Positions 1 to 13,019 of a stretch of 64,000 nucleotides of DNA are shown piece after piece. Position numbers and translations under genes: made by a program. The stretch covers positions 33,204,501 to 33,268,500 of the forward strand of contig NC_083380.1 of NCBI RefSeq assembly GCF_031755915.1, in the 5' to 3' direction. The notes below the pieces were generated by a model that worked only from the letters and a program-made list of their open reading frames with translations, ran no database searches and was not told where the DNA came from. Numbering within the stretch: the first letter of the stretch is position 1; the number at the start of each line of letters is the position of its first letter. This stretch comes from Ziziphus jujuba. Its lineage: Eukaryota > Streptophyta > Magnoliopsida > Rosales > Rhamnaceae.

Positions 1-437
1 TTTGATAAATTTGTTAGATAAACTCAACTAGCAAGAAAAAATAAATAAATAAAAATTGTCTTACATAACAGTCCCAGACCTAGATCCCTATCAACAAGAA
101 TAGTAGAAATAAAAATAAAAATAAAAATGACACAAAGAGTACAAAGATCCAACTAAAACATTAAATGACTACAACAAATCTCTGTATTTATCCCACCATA
201 TCATTGTCAATAGACTACAAAATTGGTTTAAGTATATATGTACATATATATATATATATATCTCTTACATCATACATGTACCATTGTTAATTACCTATAG
301 CAGTCTTTTATTAGCTATATTTGTTTTCACCATTCTCAACACCAAGTCCCCTTCAAATTCAATGTCCTCATTAAGGGGTGAAAACTAATTTTCTTAGTAT
401 ATGACCCAGAGATAAGTCTACATGTTTTCGTAATACT
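1..437 (+). promoter_or_regulatory. Decayed upstream region of RLP pseudogene 1
   Basis: This is AT-rich DNA with a TA-repeat run near 243-262. Positions about 130-345 match about 58610-58790, upstream of the second RLP, including a shared stretch around 'ctatagcagtcttt'. Positions about 335-420 resemble the distal RLP promoter module seen at 7890-7970 and 8220-8300. Coding sequence begins right after this distal module. The TATA region, start codon and signal peptide seen in the second RLP are therefore missing, probably by deletion. No gene is seen here. Confidence 0.6.
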
Positions 438-3272
438 TTGTTAACGGTTTATCCAAAGATGAAATCTTGGAAGGCTGGCAGTGGCTGCTGTTCTTCTTGG
501 GATGGTGTCTCATGTGATTTGGCAACTAGTTATGTAATAAGCCTTGACCTCAGCCGAGTTGGCTTCATGGGTCTCTGCTTTCTAACAGCAGCCTTTTCAG
601 CTTGCTTCATCTTCGAAAGCTCAACCTTGCCTTCAACAACTTCACTTCTTGCCCGATTCCTTCGGAGTTTGGCCAACTTTCAAGGTTAACCCAACTAAAC
701 CTCTCTAATTCTATGTTTTATGCGCATATTCCAATATCTGAAATTTCAAGGCTTACAAATTTGATTTCACTTGATCTTTCTGACAATTTCTATGAATTGC
801 ACGATAATGTTGTTATGCTTGCTTTGCATATGAAAGAAGGAGTGGCGGGAAGGCTTCCACAAAACATGACCAATTTAAGACAACTTTACCTTGATTTCGT
901 GCAAATTGATTCACCTGTACCTATTCACTTTGCAAATTTATCTTGCTTGACACATCTCTCTCTTCAAGATTGCAATTTGCATGGTGAGTTTCCAAATGAT
1001 ATCTTCAATTTGCCTAACTTACAGTTTATCCAGCTGTCTTAAAACGGCAATCTTTCTGGTGCTTTTACTTAATTTCATTCTGGCAGTATGCTCAATTTAT
1101 TGGATCTTTCTGCTACAAAATTTTCAGGAAAAGTACCAAATTCTATTGGCAACCTTAAATCCTTGAATATTTTGTATCTCTACCCTTGTAGATTTTTCGG
1201 AGTTATTCCTTCTTCAATTGGAAATCTTACTGAACTTATAGATCTTCGCCTTTGGAAAAATGGATTTAGCGGTCAAATTCCATATTCACTTGGAAACCTC
1301 ACATGGTTGGAAGTTTTGATTTTTGCAAGTAACTCTTTCAGTGGCAAACTCCCAATATCAGTCCCACCTCGTGTCGAAAATCAATCGAATGTACGGAGAA
1401 CGATCTGACAGGTTCAATTCCATCCGTTATTTCTAACTTGACATTCCTTGAGTGGCTTCATCTGTCAGAAAATTTAGTCACTGAAGTCATTCCTGGTTCT
1501 TTATTTAAAGTGCCTTCTTTGACATACTTATCTTTGGAAAACAATCAGTTTACAGGCTATCTCAACATCCAAAACGTCTCTAATTTATCCCAATTGGAAT
1601 CTTTGATATTAAGTGGAAACAACTTAATTGGACATATTCCAAGTTCGGTGTCCAAATTCACAATGCTTTCCTATCTTAACCTCGATTCAAATGATTTAAG
1701 TGGCAGACTCGATTTTAGCATCTTCTTAGAGAAGAGTTCGCTTTCTTCTATGGTTCTTTCAAATAACAGAGGCTCATTTATAACAAATTTAAGTACAACA
1801 TCCACTTTCTCCAATCAATTTCAGGGAATGTATTTATCCTCTTGCAACATTAGAGAGTTCCCAATATTCCTAAAAACGTAAGGTGAATTGGAGGAATTAG
1901 ATCTTTCCAACAATAATATCAGCGATCCAATGCCGAAATGGTTGTTAAGCGTTGGGATAGAGACCTTGTATAACTTGAATCTTTCTCAGAACTTCATTCG
2001 CAGTTGGGAAAAAACTCCGTTAATTCCTCCGTGGAAGGCAATCAATACACTTGACCTACATTCAAACATGTTGCATGGATCACTTGTTGTTCCACCAATG
2101 TCCACAACATACTTTTCCATCTCAGAAAATAGTTTGGTTGGAAGAATTGATCCACTGTTCTGTAAATTGACGGATCTTAGATATCTTGATTTGTCAAGCA
2201 ACAATTTGAGTGGTACTTCAGTAGCTTTCTCTTGGTTCTAAATCTAAGAGGAAACAACTTGAATGGCAACATGCCTAGGACATGTGGGGATGGGAACCAA
2301 TTACAAACATTGGACTTGAGCTACAACAATTTACATGGAAAGATTCCAAAGTCTTTAATTAAATGCAAAGAGCTGTATATTCTAAATCTCGGCCACAATC
2401 AAATGACTGACAAGTTTCCTTTTATGGTACAGAGTTTTTCGAAGCTTCAAGTTCTCATTTTATCTTCCAATAAATTTTATGGTCCAATATGGCATCCACA
2501 TAGGTTTTTCGGCTTTGTGAACTTAAATATCATTGATCTATCCTTCAATGACTTTACTGGAAGTTTACAGTCACACTATTTTTGAAATTGGACTTCAATG
2601 GAAGAAACTTCATATAATAAGTCACAATTGAATTACATTGGTGAGGGATACTATAGCTACTCTGTCACCATGGTAAATAAGGGACAAGAAATTCCTTACA
2701 TTAGAATTTTTGCTTTCTTCATGAGCATTGATTTCTCAAATAACAAATTTCATGGAGAAATTCCAAGGACAATACGGGGTCTTCGAACTTTAGTTGTGCT
2801 CAACTTGTCAAGTAATAATTTTACAGGACCCGTTCCACTATCTTTAGGGAATCTGATTAAGCTTGAATCCTTATATCTCGCTAAAAATAAGCTTTCCGGT
2901 CAAATCCGTCAGCAGTTTACTAGACTCATGTTTCTTGAATATTTGAACCTCTCTGATAATGAACTTGTGGGGCCAATACCTCAAGCAGGACAAATTGGTA
3001 TATTTGAAAATTCGTCTGAGGGAAATTGGGGATTATGTGGTCCTCCATTGTCAAAAAAGTGTGGAACCTCTCTTTTACCACCTCATGACAATGAGAAATC
3101 AGGTGATTCAATATTATCTGGTTTTGGTTGGGAAGCTGTTGCGATAAGATATGGATGCGGACTCATAATCGGATTGATGCTCGGATATATCATCACCTCA
3201 AGGAGCCCATACTTGGTGTTCAAGATTTTTCATGTGATCCCACCAATGAGACTAAAAGGAATAAACAGTTGA
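438..3272 (+). pseudogene. Receptor-like protein (Cf-9 type LRR-RLP) pseudogene 1
   Basis: RLPs are plasma-membrane LRR receptors without a kinase, often acting in immunity with SOBIR1-type partners. Visible parts in order are an LRR N-terminal cap with WDGVSCD (about 495-520), a long run of plant LRRs with LxxLxLSxNxxxGxIP spacing (about 600-2990), the island that interrupts the LRRs (about 2600-2700), last LRRs followed by a GLCGPPL cap (about 3030-3050), one transmembrane helix (about 3133-3205) and a short tail ending at 3272. The reading frame is broken. There are frame changes near 555, between 1350 and 1440, and near 2220-2240, and stops at 1040-1042, 1879-1881 and 2583-2585. The 5' end has no ATG and no signal peptide. 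The RLP identity is clear; whether any transcript is made is not visible. Confidence 0.93.
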
Positions 3273-3880
3273 AAGTGCTTCAAGTTAAAGTAGAAGAACT
3301 TGGATTCTTGTGGCTGAAGTAAGTGATAAAAATTTTGAATATGAATATATTTATTCTTACTTGAAGAAAATTTGACATGTCTACCTTTTTTTGTGCTTTA
3401 TATTATTGATGCAGTGAAGCAACAAGGAAGCCTAGAGCTTGAAGATGATGCTAGCTGTTGACAAGTTACCATTACTCAGTAATTTGTGTTCTACTGATGG
3501 TGTCTCATTTAAACTGTGCTTTGTCTGGTTTATTAAGTAATATTTAGTTTTATTTTTGTACGAAACAGTTGTTCAAAATGATGCATTTTGTTTTCTCTAA
3601 GCTTTGCATGATAAAAATCTTCTTGTCAAAGAAGCTTACATTTCTTGCTGCCATTTCTGGTTTTCTAAAAGCTTATAAGCTTTGTTGTATTAATAACATT
3701 CAGTCTCAGAAGTTTTAGAGGTCTTCCTCTTCTCTTCTGTTGAGTTTGATGTTTTTCCATATAGACCTCCTAATCAATTAAGATTTTGAAGAGTCTAAAC
3801 TATCATCTTAGCAAGCGATCCTATAAGCAATACCTTAATCTTTTAGCATATTATAATTTGAATTTCTTTTGCTATGCTTT
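3273..3880 (+). other. 3' flank of RLP pseudogene 1, no gene
   Basis: This is transcribed-looking 3' flank. A segment after a 'gatgcag' acceptor-like site (about 3410-3465) could be a 3' UTR exon of the RLP. I see no independent gene. Confidence 0.4.
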
Positions 3881-6300
3881 TTAAACTGTTTCAATATTGG
3901 CAATTATGCTTCTCATATGCATTATTAAGGACATCTATATGGTCTTCAAAGGTTCGAGTTCTGAATATGAGCTGAGAGTAACAGTTACTTTGAAGATGAA
4001 TCAGTTGCAAAGTTCATTAGTCATACTACTAGAATGCATGGATTTCTTGCCCTCATGCATCTGATCAAACTTGCATCTTTTGCTTCCCTTTTTGTTAAGA
4101 ATTTGGAAAATCAGTATGAATTGAATTGGAGAAGCTCTTTATGACCTTCAACTTAAAAAATTTGAAGAAAATAGAGATTCATGCTGGTTGGACATCTTTG
4201 AAGGTCATACCATTAGGACTATCAAGGTATATTAGAATTCATACAGCATTCATTTTGTTTCTGTTTGTAAATTAATACACTATATATGCACTTTGATATA
4301 CCAATAACAGAGCATATGATAAACCTCATTTTGTTAGCTCATGGAGTAGAGGCTGGTCAAGCATTTGATTTTAGTTTGGTTTAGTTTTGGGAATTGGGAA
4401 AGAACATTCAGTCCTTCCATATTTATAGAACATAACTAACATAATGAATTCTTAGGATTTACAAATTCTAGTACCCGGATAAATACTTCCTTTAAATCCT
4501 AAAAAAGTGCACTATTTTGATACGAATATCCTTTTCGTTCACTATTTCTTTACACTAATACAATTGAATATTAATTTTTTTGCTTGACAGACACTAGAAG
4601 AGGAAACTATTTTGAAAACAAGCAGCAAACAGGCTCTAGAGATCAAGGGGACTGCATATTGAATAATTGCAAAGATACCATAGGAAAATTAACCATCCAT
4701 GAAGGTTGGCTTGCTAAGATGTTGCACTTGGAACTCTACTTGTACAGTCCATGTGCACAAAGATTATCTTAGTATGCAATCTTATAAGCAGTACCTAATC
4801 TTGAATAGATCTTATAATTTGCATTTCCTTCTTTTTTTCTTTTTTTTTTAATGATAGTCGAACTGTTTCAATTTTGGAAAGCATGCTTCTTACATGCATT
4901 ATTATAAGGACATTTTATGATCTTCAAAAGTTTGAGTTCCAAATTTGAGCTGAGAGTAACATATATTTTGAAGATGAATCGGTAACATATGGTTCTCCAG
5001 TTGTATTACTAACAATGTATGGATTTCTTCCCCTTTTGTTGAGAATTTTGATAATCAGTATGGATTGAATTGGAGAAGCTCTTTATGGCCTTCATCTTAA
5101 TAAATTTGAAGAAGACCATAGAGCTTCATTTTGGTTGGACATCTTTGAAAGTCAGATCGTTTGGACTAATAGGTATGTCAGTACTGGTACAGCTTTCTAT
5201 TCTTTTTTTTTTTTTTTTTTTTTTTTTTGGTAACTTAATATACTGTGTATACCAATAATAGAGCATACGATAAACCTCATTTATTTAGCTCATTCAGTAG
5301 AAGCTAGTCAAGCATTTTGATTTTACTTTGGTTTATTTTTGGGAAAGACATTCGGTCCTTGCATAATTAAAGAAATGCTGCTATTTTGATACAAGTATTC
5401 TGTTCATTCAGTATTTCTTTACACTAATAGAATCGAATATTTTTATTATTATTATAATTATTATTATTGAATAAAATTATCATTATTATTATTATTTGCT
5501 TCACAGACGCTAGCATGGAAAATTGTTCTGAAAACAAGGGGCCAAACAGACCCTACAGATGAAGTGGACTGTATATTGAGTCATTGCGACGATTCCAAAG
5601 GAAAATTAACCATCCATGAGGATTGGCTTGCTTAGATATTGCACTTGAAACCCTACTGGTACAGGTACGTAGAATTCAATCATCAATCTTTTTGTTGCTT
5701 CTTAAAACAGAGCCATTCTGTTTTGGTTTTGGGACTATATGGACATTTTCAAGCTTATTCAATTACCAATATTTTTGCTGCTTCTTAAAACAGAGCCACT
5801 CTTTTGATTTTGGGACTATATAGACATTTTAAAGCTTAGAATGCAATATTTTCATATAAAAAAGAAGCTAATGGCTGATAATAAATCACAGTTTGAACTA
5901 TATTATTCCTTCTCATATAAAATGAAAGCTTTCCATATATATATATATATATATATTGCTGCAGTAAATTAACTATCCATGAAGGTTGGCTAGCCAACAT
6001 GCTGCACTTCGAACTCTTATAAGTCAATAGACAATCTTTTAATACTTCTTGAAACAGAGCCACTCTGTTTTGGTTTTATGACTATATAACACATTTTCAA
6101 GCTTTGAGTACTGCAATATTATTTTATCTTGAAGGAAAATAATGGCTGATACATTTAAAGTTGAACTTTTATTTTTCTTCTCATATAAAATGAAGTTTTG
6201 CGTATATTTATTTCGGCAGGGTATTAGCTGTCATGATTAGAAAAAAGAAAATGAACCAAAGGCAGTTCATTATGTGAACTTTAGTCTGAAGGCAGCCATT
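3880..6300 (+). repeat. Tandemly repeated RLP 3'-flank modules
   Basis: Two tandem copies of an 0.8-0.9 kb unit run about 3880-4770 and 4850-5680. A shorter third set of pieces extends to about 6300. Each unit holds a 'gcatgcttct.atatgcattat' stretch, a GAGCTGAGAGTAACA stretch and a 'ctt(g/c)acagac(a/g)ctag' acceptor-like site. An exon-like segment with the potential peptide KLTIHEGWLA then follows at 4683-4748, 5598-5662 and 5965-6020. A further exon-like piece with HDW/RKK-type coding lies at about 6215-6300. The same modules recur at 26190-26940, 41200-41360 and 52430-53090, so they are duplicated relics of RLP 3' regions. No open coding sequence of useful length is present. Confidence 0.6.
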
Positions 6301-7290
6301 ACAGGACGAAAATTGCTAGTACTGGGTTTTCACAATGCTTTGAATGCTTGGGAAGCTCAAATTAAGTCATAAACTTTTGTACATAATGTTCAAAAATACG
6401 TAATTTTTAATCTTTCACTCATAGCCAGCATCTTCATTTAGAAGAAATTATGTATTGGCTCAATTTTCCATTGTTGGATCCACTTCCTATTAGTTATCAT
6501 TTTTGGAATTAAGGGGGGTTTAACATGCTATTGAAGCACTCAAGACCAAAAGGTCTTGTGTTGCATCTTGGCAGTCCATTTGAATTTGTATTTGCGTTAA
6601 ATATCCCGGTTTTTTTTTTTTTTTCCTTCTCCATACGTGGTTGCTTCTCTTTTCTCAAAGTCTAGGAAGAAAACAAATTTCTAGACAAAAACATTATTGA
6701 TATAAGGACTTAAAAAAAGAAAACGAAAAAAAAGACCCTATGTCATACATCAGTCTTATTATTTAATTATGGTGGTGGACCACGACAAGACCTTCCAAGG
6801 AACTAATAACATCAAAAGTAAATAAATAAATAATTAAATGAGCACTGTTTGGTGACTAGATTGATTTTTAGTTTTATATTTTTATTTTTTAATACTTAAA
6901 TAAGTAATTTGTTTTTCTTAAATGTTAGGCATCTTACATAACAATAAAGGTTAAAGGGAAACAAAAAAAAAAACAAAAACAAAAAAAAAGAAAAGGAAGA
7001 AAAAAAGGCAAATGGAATACAACTTCAAATTGCTTTTTCTTTTTTTCCCTTCAAATTTATTGTTATTTCAGATATATAACAAACCATAACTAACATTAAC
7101 TAAAACTTTATATATGCAAATTATACACAATTAATAGATAAAAATATAATAAAAAAAATAGAAACTACTAAAACTAACCATGTTCCGGAAAAGTATTGTT
7201 TTCAACCAATAAACAGCACTACAAAAATACAAAAATGTACTTACAAAGACCGGGCTGGAATAAATATATATTTTCTCACTCGTAACGTCT
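6300..7290. repeat. Duplicated intergenic module upstream of an RLP remnant
   Basis: Positions about 6340-6800 match about 27000-28210, 53130-54420 and 56400-56800. Examples are the shared 'ttggatccacttcctatt' and 'ggtcttgtgttgcatc' stretches. It leads into the RLP promoter-like stretch at 7200-7297. No gene is seen. Confidence 0.5.
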
Positions 7291-7297
7291 GTTAAAT

Positions 7298-7455
7298 ATG
7301 GAGAGGCATAATATCATTCAGCTGCTCTTAGTTTTGCTGGTGATTCTCTGATGTCCATATCCGCTTGATTCATATTCTCTGCTCAATTCTTCTACAATTA
7401 CTTTCTCCAGATTGACCGCCTCGCCAAAGCTCTATTTTATCGCAACTAAACCTTC
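7298..7455 (+). pseudogene. RLP 5' remnant (signal peptide region)
   Basis: An ATG at 7298 is followed by a short hydrophobic stretch (residues like QLLLVLLVIL), then an in-frame stop, then DSYSLL-like residues. These match the N-terminus of the second RLP at 59549 (FLLFFLVILLYPY then FDSYSLHLNS). A degenerate match to the next segment ('caaagctctatttta') runs to about 7430. The LRR body is absent, and the sequence switches to the 3'-flank module at about 7500. This is a remnant with no coding capacity. Confidence 0.6.
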
Positions 7456-7489
7456 AACACATAAATAATTTGCATTGCTTTTTCATTTT

Positions 7490-7860
7490 TTATTTTTTGG
7501 AGAATATGGTCAAGCATGCTTCTCATCATATTGCATTATAGGGACATGTATGATCTTCCAAAGTGAAATTCCAAATTCGAAGTGTGAGTAACATATACCA
7601 TACATACTCTAAGTACATACGAATCGAGCGCGGGGTCCATCGGTCATATTACTAACAATGCATGGATTTATTGGCCCTGATACATCTGATGAAATTTACA
7701 TTTTTTTCTTCCCTTTCTACTGATAATTTGGAAAAATCAGTATGCATGGAATTGAAGAAGCTCTTTATGTCTTTGAAATCACCAAAAATAGAGCACATGC
7801 TGTTTAGACATCTTTTAAGATCAGATTTTTAACTTCCAGTTTCTTAATATATTTCTATTT
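7490..7860 (+). repeat. RLP 3'-flank module copy
   Basis: This stretch repeats the module at 3880-4200 and 4850-5150, including 'caagcatgcttctcat', GTGAGTAACATATA and 'atgcatggatttattg'. It sits directly after the RLP 5' remnant, as if the whole LRR body between them had been deleted. Confidence 0.5.
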
Positions 7861-7869
7861 GTCTTTATT

Positions 7870-8420
7870 AATTGTTTCCAACGCTCAATAGCAAGTCCCC
7901 TTCAAATTCAATATCCTTATTAAGGATGAAAACTAATTTTAGTGTGTGACCAAGAGATAAGGGCTATATAAATCTTCGTAGACCATCCGTATTGCAAATA
8001 CTAAAATAAAAAATAAATCACCAGACAAACATATTAATACTGCATTAGTATTAATATGTTTGTCTGGTGATTTATTTTTTATTTTAGTATTTGCAATAAT
8101 TTTCAAGAAACTCTCTATTTTAAAAAGTCAAATTCTTAAAAAACATCATCCAATCCACTTTTTAAACCAAATACACTATGTATATTGAATATTTCTATTT
8201 CTCTTTATTAATTGTTTCCAACGCTCAACGACAAGTCCCCTTCAAATTCAATATCCTTATTAAAGGATGAAAACTAATTTTAGTGTGTGACCCAGAGATA
8301 AGGGCTTTATAAGTCTTTGTAGACCATCCGTATTGCAAAGACTAAAAAGAAAAACAAATCACTAGACAAACATATTAATACTGCAAAGACTTTAAAGCAT
8401 TTCCAATAAACTTTTTTTAT
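7870..8420 (+). repeat. Duplicated distal RLP promoter module
   Basis: Two copies (about 7870-8000 and 8190-8400) share 'tttccaacgctcaa', 'caagtccccttcaaattc', 'gtgtgtgacc' and 'gtagaccatccgtattgcaaa'. The same module stands upstream of the RLP start remnants at 12060, 15390, 29570, 43230 and 58430. Between the two copies lies the perfect hairpin described separately. Confidence 0.6.
7991..8097. repeat. Perfect inverted repeat (50-bp arms, 7-nt loop)
   Basis: The left arm (7991-8040) is the exact reverse complement of the right arm (8048-8097), with loop TGCATTA at 8041-8047. The arm is RLP promoter sequence ('atcaccagacaaacatatta'), also present in direct form at about 8331-8395. The hairpin therefore arose by inverted duplication of promoter DNA. 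If transcribed, the RNA would form a fully paired 50-bp stem. Confidence 0.9.
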
Positions 8421-9300
8421 TTTAAAAGGTTAAATTCTTATAAAGTATGTTTCAACCTACATTTTATTTTGACTTTTTAGAATAAAAAGTGGGATTGACT
8501 CTTCAAACATAAATAACCAAATACACTTTGTATATTGAATATTGTATACTTTAATTTAATGTTGAACAAAATTCCAAAACTACTACCATATTTTAATTAT
8601 TAATTTTATTGCTTCTACCTATTGGCACTTCTTTTAATTATGGAATTCATGTCAAAAAAAAGGGAAACAAACATGTCAATAAATGTTTATTGAAAAAAAT
8701 AAAAATAAAATGCATAATTGAGAGAGTATTATTGGAAAACCTTTTAAAGCTCCACTCTTTATATTTAATAATGTTCTTTAACAAGAGGCCCTTCGGAGAT
8801 ATGCTCTTACATCCTGATTTTTACAGTGCTTTGAAAGCTCTGAAAGCTCAAAGTAGGTCATTTGCTTTTGTACATAATGTTAAAAAATACATAATTTGTA
8901 ATTTTTCTCTCATAGCCAGTAACTTTATTTAGAAGAAAGCATTTTGGTTGAGTACTTCATGTCGAAGAAATCTTAATAACCCTCTTTACAAATTACCGTA
9001 ACAGATCACTATAGATATGCATAGTCTCATATTAGATTCTAATGTATGCCAATGCATTCCTTTGCCTTAGCTTCAATACTCTGTTTTTATGCCTCTGTTT
9101 CTTCAATTTCATTATATCCGACTGCCTCCAAATATATTAAGCCACTTCTTATCACAGTTATTTCAAATATAACCTAACATATATTATTATTAAAGTACAA
9201 GTTCTTCGCCTAGTAATAATTGCCAAAAAAAAAAAAAAAGAGACTAATGTAAGATTTGTCAAAAGTTCCCAGTATAGGTTTTACAAAATCTAATAGAAAT
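8421..9300 (+). repeat. Duplicated RLP-flank module, no gene
   Basis: Positions about 8810-9300 match about 27000-27500, 53130-53660 and in part 55360-55690. This includes the 'ataatttgtaatttttc' stretch and a segment around 9040-9190. In sister copies (29200-29370) that segment could encode a short peptide with a hydrophobic signal-like start. An open frame at 8609-8932 lies across repeat DNA and has no recognisable domain. Confidence 0.5.
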
Positions 9301-11610
9301 TAAGACTGTAATCTCTAAAAAATAATGGTCATTCTAAGCATTTATCAAAAAAGTAATAGCAAAACAAATAAGGAATTATTTTGAATAGTCGTTTCGATGA
9401 AATTTCATAAGTAAAAGATATATATATATATATGCAAAAGTAATGTAACCGTAAGGAATGTAATTTATCTCGACCAATTTGTTACTTAATATGGAAAATA
9501 ATTGGAAATTTCTTTTTTCTATGTGGTTGTTAATAACTGAAAGCTGATATCTTTCATGAATATATGAAAAATGTTATTTATCACAATTGGTAAATAATTA
9601 CCAATTGGATCTATATGCCATATAACAATTTAAATAATTATTATTAAAAGATTCATTTTTAATATTTTAAAATAAAAATTAATAGAATTAAATATTCCAA
9701 TTCAAATATGCACATAAGCTAGTAATTTTTATCAATGGTAATAAATAGCAAGATTCTAAATATATTTTGCCAATTTGTAAAATAGCCAATCCACCTTCAA
9801 AATCAATATGAGAAAAATATTGTAGTTTTGTTGAAATATGTATTGACTCCATATATTATGTACTAGCATCAATCCCCTGCAATGCACGACATGTATAACT
9901 ATAATAAATGATTTCAAAAATAATCTATAATAATTAATTATATTAAAATCTAATAATTACATGTGGAAAAAATTTTACTAACTATCTTACTTTAAATATA
10001 TATAATATCATGAATAATAATAAAATAATAATATTTAAGCCTTTGATGTTATTATATATTACATGCACATTTACATACAAAACTTGAAATTATATTATCT
10101 GTATTATTTGTTATAAAAAATAATTTAAAATAATCTAAAATAGTAAAAAATAAAATAAATGAAAATTAGATATACAGAAACAAATAACAATAATAATAAT
10201 AATAAAATTATTATTATTATTTTAATATTGGTATGATGGGCAATGTTGGCTGGTTTAATTATGGTGGGTGACAACCATTCCACATGTAATTTATGGAATA
10301 TATTATTAGAATGATATGTATTAGATGATAATTGTTTATTGTATAAACCAGACAATACGTCTATAATTGTAAAATAAATAAACAAAATTATATATTTATA
10401 TATACATTTAAAACTTTAAAAAAATAGAAAATATATTTATTTTCTTATCTGTGTGTATGTAATATTTAATTTCTAATAATGAAAGTGATATAAATGAAAA
10501 CTAAGACTTTAATTATATTTTATCTTTCTGTCTTACATAATTCCATATTCTAAATTTTGAACTTTAAAATAGATATTGCCATGCATCTAATATTTTAAAA
10601 GACTTTTGTAGAATACGTTTGCCTAACTGATTTTTGCAGAATTTATTAGACTTCTATGAAGCTTACAAAATAATAAAAACTCTTCTAGAATTATATAGAC
10701 CTTTATAGTATTTTATAGACCTTCATTTTAAAAGATTTTAATGAATATTAATGGACATTCATAGACATTGTTAGATCTTTATTTTCTAAAATATAAATAT
10801 AGATTTTATGGGAATAAAATTATATTTCTCATGTCAATAAAATATTTATTGAAAGAATCAAATACAAAATCACCACTACAAGGAAAATTTGCTTATAAAA
10901 AATAGAATTGAAAATTTATAACTTTCAAATAGTGTATATATATATATATATATATATTCCTTTTTCTTTTTGATTTTTTGCCTACATATTTTGGATATGG
11001 TTCATAAATGTTTTGACCAAAATTATATTTTTTCATATGGGCTCAACTGAAACTCAAAAACTATTCACAAAATGATTGGCGAGTTTTTATGGACTTACAA
11101 TTTTTTATCTTCTCTTTTTCATATATCTTTGTAATTGCAAATATAAATGTTTCAATCTGGTTTTTAACTCTGATAACCAGAAAATGACTAGAAATTGAAT
11201 TATATATATATATATATATTTTAACTGTTTTCAAATTTGTTTTGTATGTTGGGACGTTAAACTATATTGGATTAGAATGAGCTATTTTTTTCCTCAAATT
11301 ATTTACATTATTAAGTCAATCTTATTTTCAGCTCTTCTAAAAATTGTTATTTTAGGTGTTATTTCTAACTCCCTCAACATAACATAACACGAAAGATATT
11401 AATATATTAATAAAACTATACACTATTTACAAAAACGAAAAAAAAAAAAAGTGAAACTTAAATGAAATAGTAAAATGATAGTTGTATGTAGGATGTGAAT
11501 CAATCATTTTCTTTTGTATTATTCCACTTTATAAATAAATTAATAATCTAATAATAACATTTTTAAAGGTATTTTTAATTACAAACGGATAGGGAATGAA
11601 CACTGGGTTC
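9301..11610. other. AT-rich intergenic stretch, no gene seen
   Basis: Very AT-rich sequence with TA and AAT microsatellites (for example about 9420-9432, 10190-10230, 10940-10958, 11200-11218). The first part (9300-9420) continues the flank module found at 27480 and 53650. I see no gene, RNA gene or recognisable transposon in the rest. Confidence 0.6.
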
Positions 11611-12393
11611 TATGATAGTATTAGAGTTTTTCCGATTAGAAGTGGGAGAAGCACAAAAAATGGTTTGCGGGATTAACTTAGTTAGAATTATTTCAAAAGT
11701 TTTGAAATAAATGGATCACTCATTTTTTAAATAAATATTTTCATTTTGGTTTAAAAATAAAAAAAAGTTTGATTTAAAAATTCATAAAATATTATTATCA
11801 TTGATATTTGAAATACTATATTATTTTTATAAATTTTTTAAAAAAATTAATTAAATATTTTTAAACTTTTATAAATTTAAAAAAAAATTAAAATTTATAT
11901 TGAATATCTTTGTCTTTTTTATAAAAGTCTTTCACAATGTATTAAATACATCTAATCTTTTAAAATTTAAAAAAAAAAATCTAAAAAGTGTTTGAAAATT
12001 CATACTGAATACACAGTAACAATTGTATTTGCCTTTTGCGTTTCCAACGTTCTCAACAGCAAATTACTTTCAAATTTTTACTGTTTCCAACGTTCTCAAT
12101 AGCAAGTCCCTTTCAAATTTAATATTATCATTTGAGGACAGTGGAAACTAATTTTATGTGAGACCCAGCAGAAATAGGGCTTTAAGTCTTCGTAGACCAT
12201 TGCTATAGCAAAGACTTTAACATAGTTTACCCAAAAAAAAAAAATAAATAAATAAATAAAGAAAATAAAAAAAAGCCTAAGTCCTTGTTATTTAATAATG
12301 GCGGTGGACCACATTGCAGATCCTCCAATAAAAGTAGTACTTTTGTCCCATTATGAGTGGCACTGGAAATACACAAAGAATGTACACTCATAA

Positions 12394-12514
12394 GGGTCGC
12401 AGTGGTAGCTCAAGGGGCAGAGCAAGCCACAACCCATTACTGTGGTGTGGGGTTCGACTCTTGGAGGGAAGGATGCTGGGGCCAGCCACACTAGAAAAAA
12501 AAAGAAAAAAAAAA
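12394..12514 (+). mobile_element. tRNA-derived SINE
   Basis: This short element has a pol III A box (TGGTAGCTCAAGG, 12403-12415) and a B box (GGTTCGACTC, 12451-12460). A short body and an A-rich tail (12494-12514) follow. It interrupts promoter sequence that is continuous in copies B and C. It is flanked by imperfect copies of that sequence: 'agaatgtacactcataa' on the left and 'agaacgtacccttaca' on the right, as expected for a target-site duplication from LINE-type insertion. It is an insertion and not a tRNA gene, because no cloverleaf 3' half is present. Confidence 0.75.
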
Positions 12515-12835
12515 AGAACGTACCCTTACAAAACCCACTCGGAATTCATACAAATTTTCTCACTAGTAATATCTGGTACAAAAAAATGAATGAGGTATTA
12601 ATGATATGAACCAGTAGCAATAATTTTACAGATGATCCTTTCATATTCATATCTGTTTGATATACACGTTAACATATATGGTCCACAAATTATAATATAT
12701 ATTTGGATAATTAATTAAATAGTATCAATTAACTACTCATGTTTTATTATGTCTTTCATAGTAAAATTTTATTTTCTATTTTTTTTTATGGAAGAAAATA
12801 ATAAAAATTGACATATGATAAAGATCCTATCTTAA

Positions 12836-12878
<43 letters not shown>

Positions 12879-13019
12879 TCTGCGGTTCCATCAAAATCAC
12901 ATGTTATTTTCAAAACAGGAATATGTTAGAAATTTGGTCAAAACACTTGGTGTTAACTTTTATTAGAGCAGTTATCAGTAGAGGAGCTTAATTGATTTTA
13001 AAGTACGTTTTCTAACCTC

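Noticed and set aside
8609..8932. 107-residue reading frame
   Set aside because: It crosses a duplicated flank module whose other copies have no open frame, and no domain is recognised.
12394..12470. tRNA gene
   Set aside because: A and B boxes are present but there is no complete cloverleaf, and the A tail and flanking duplication fit a SINE.
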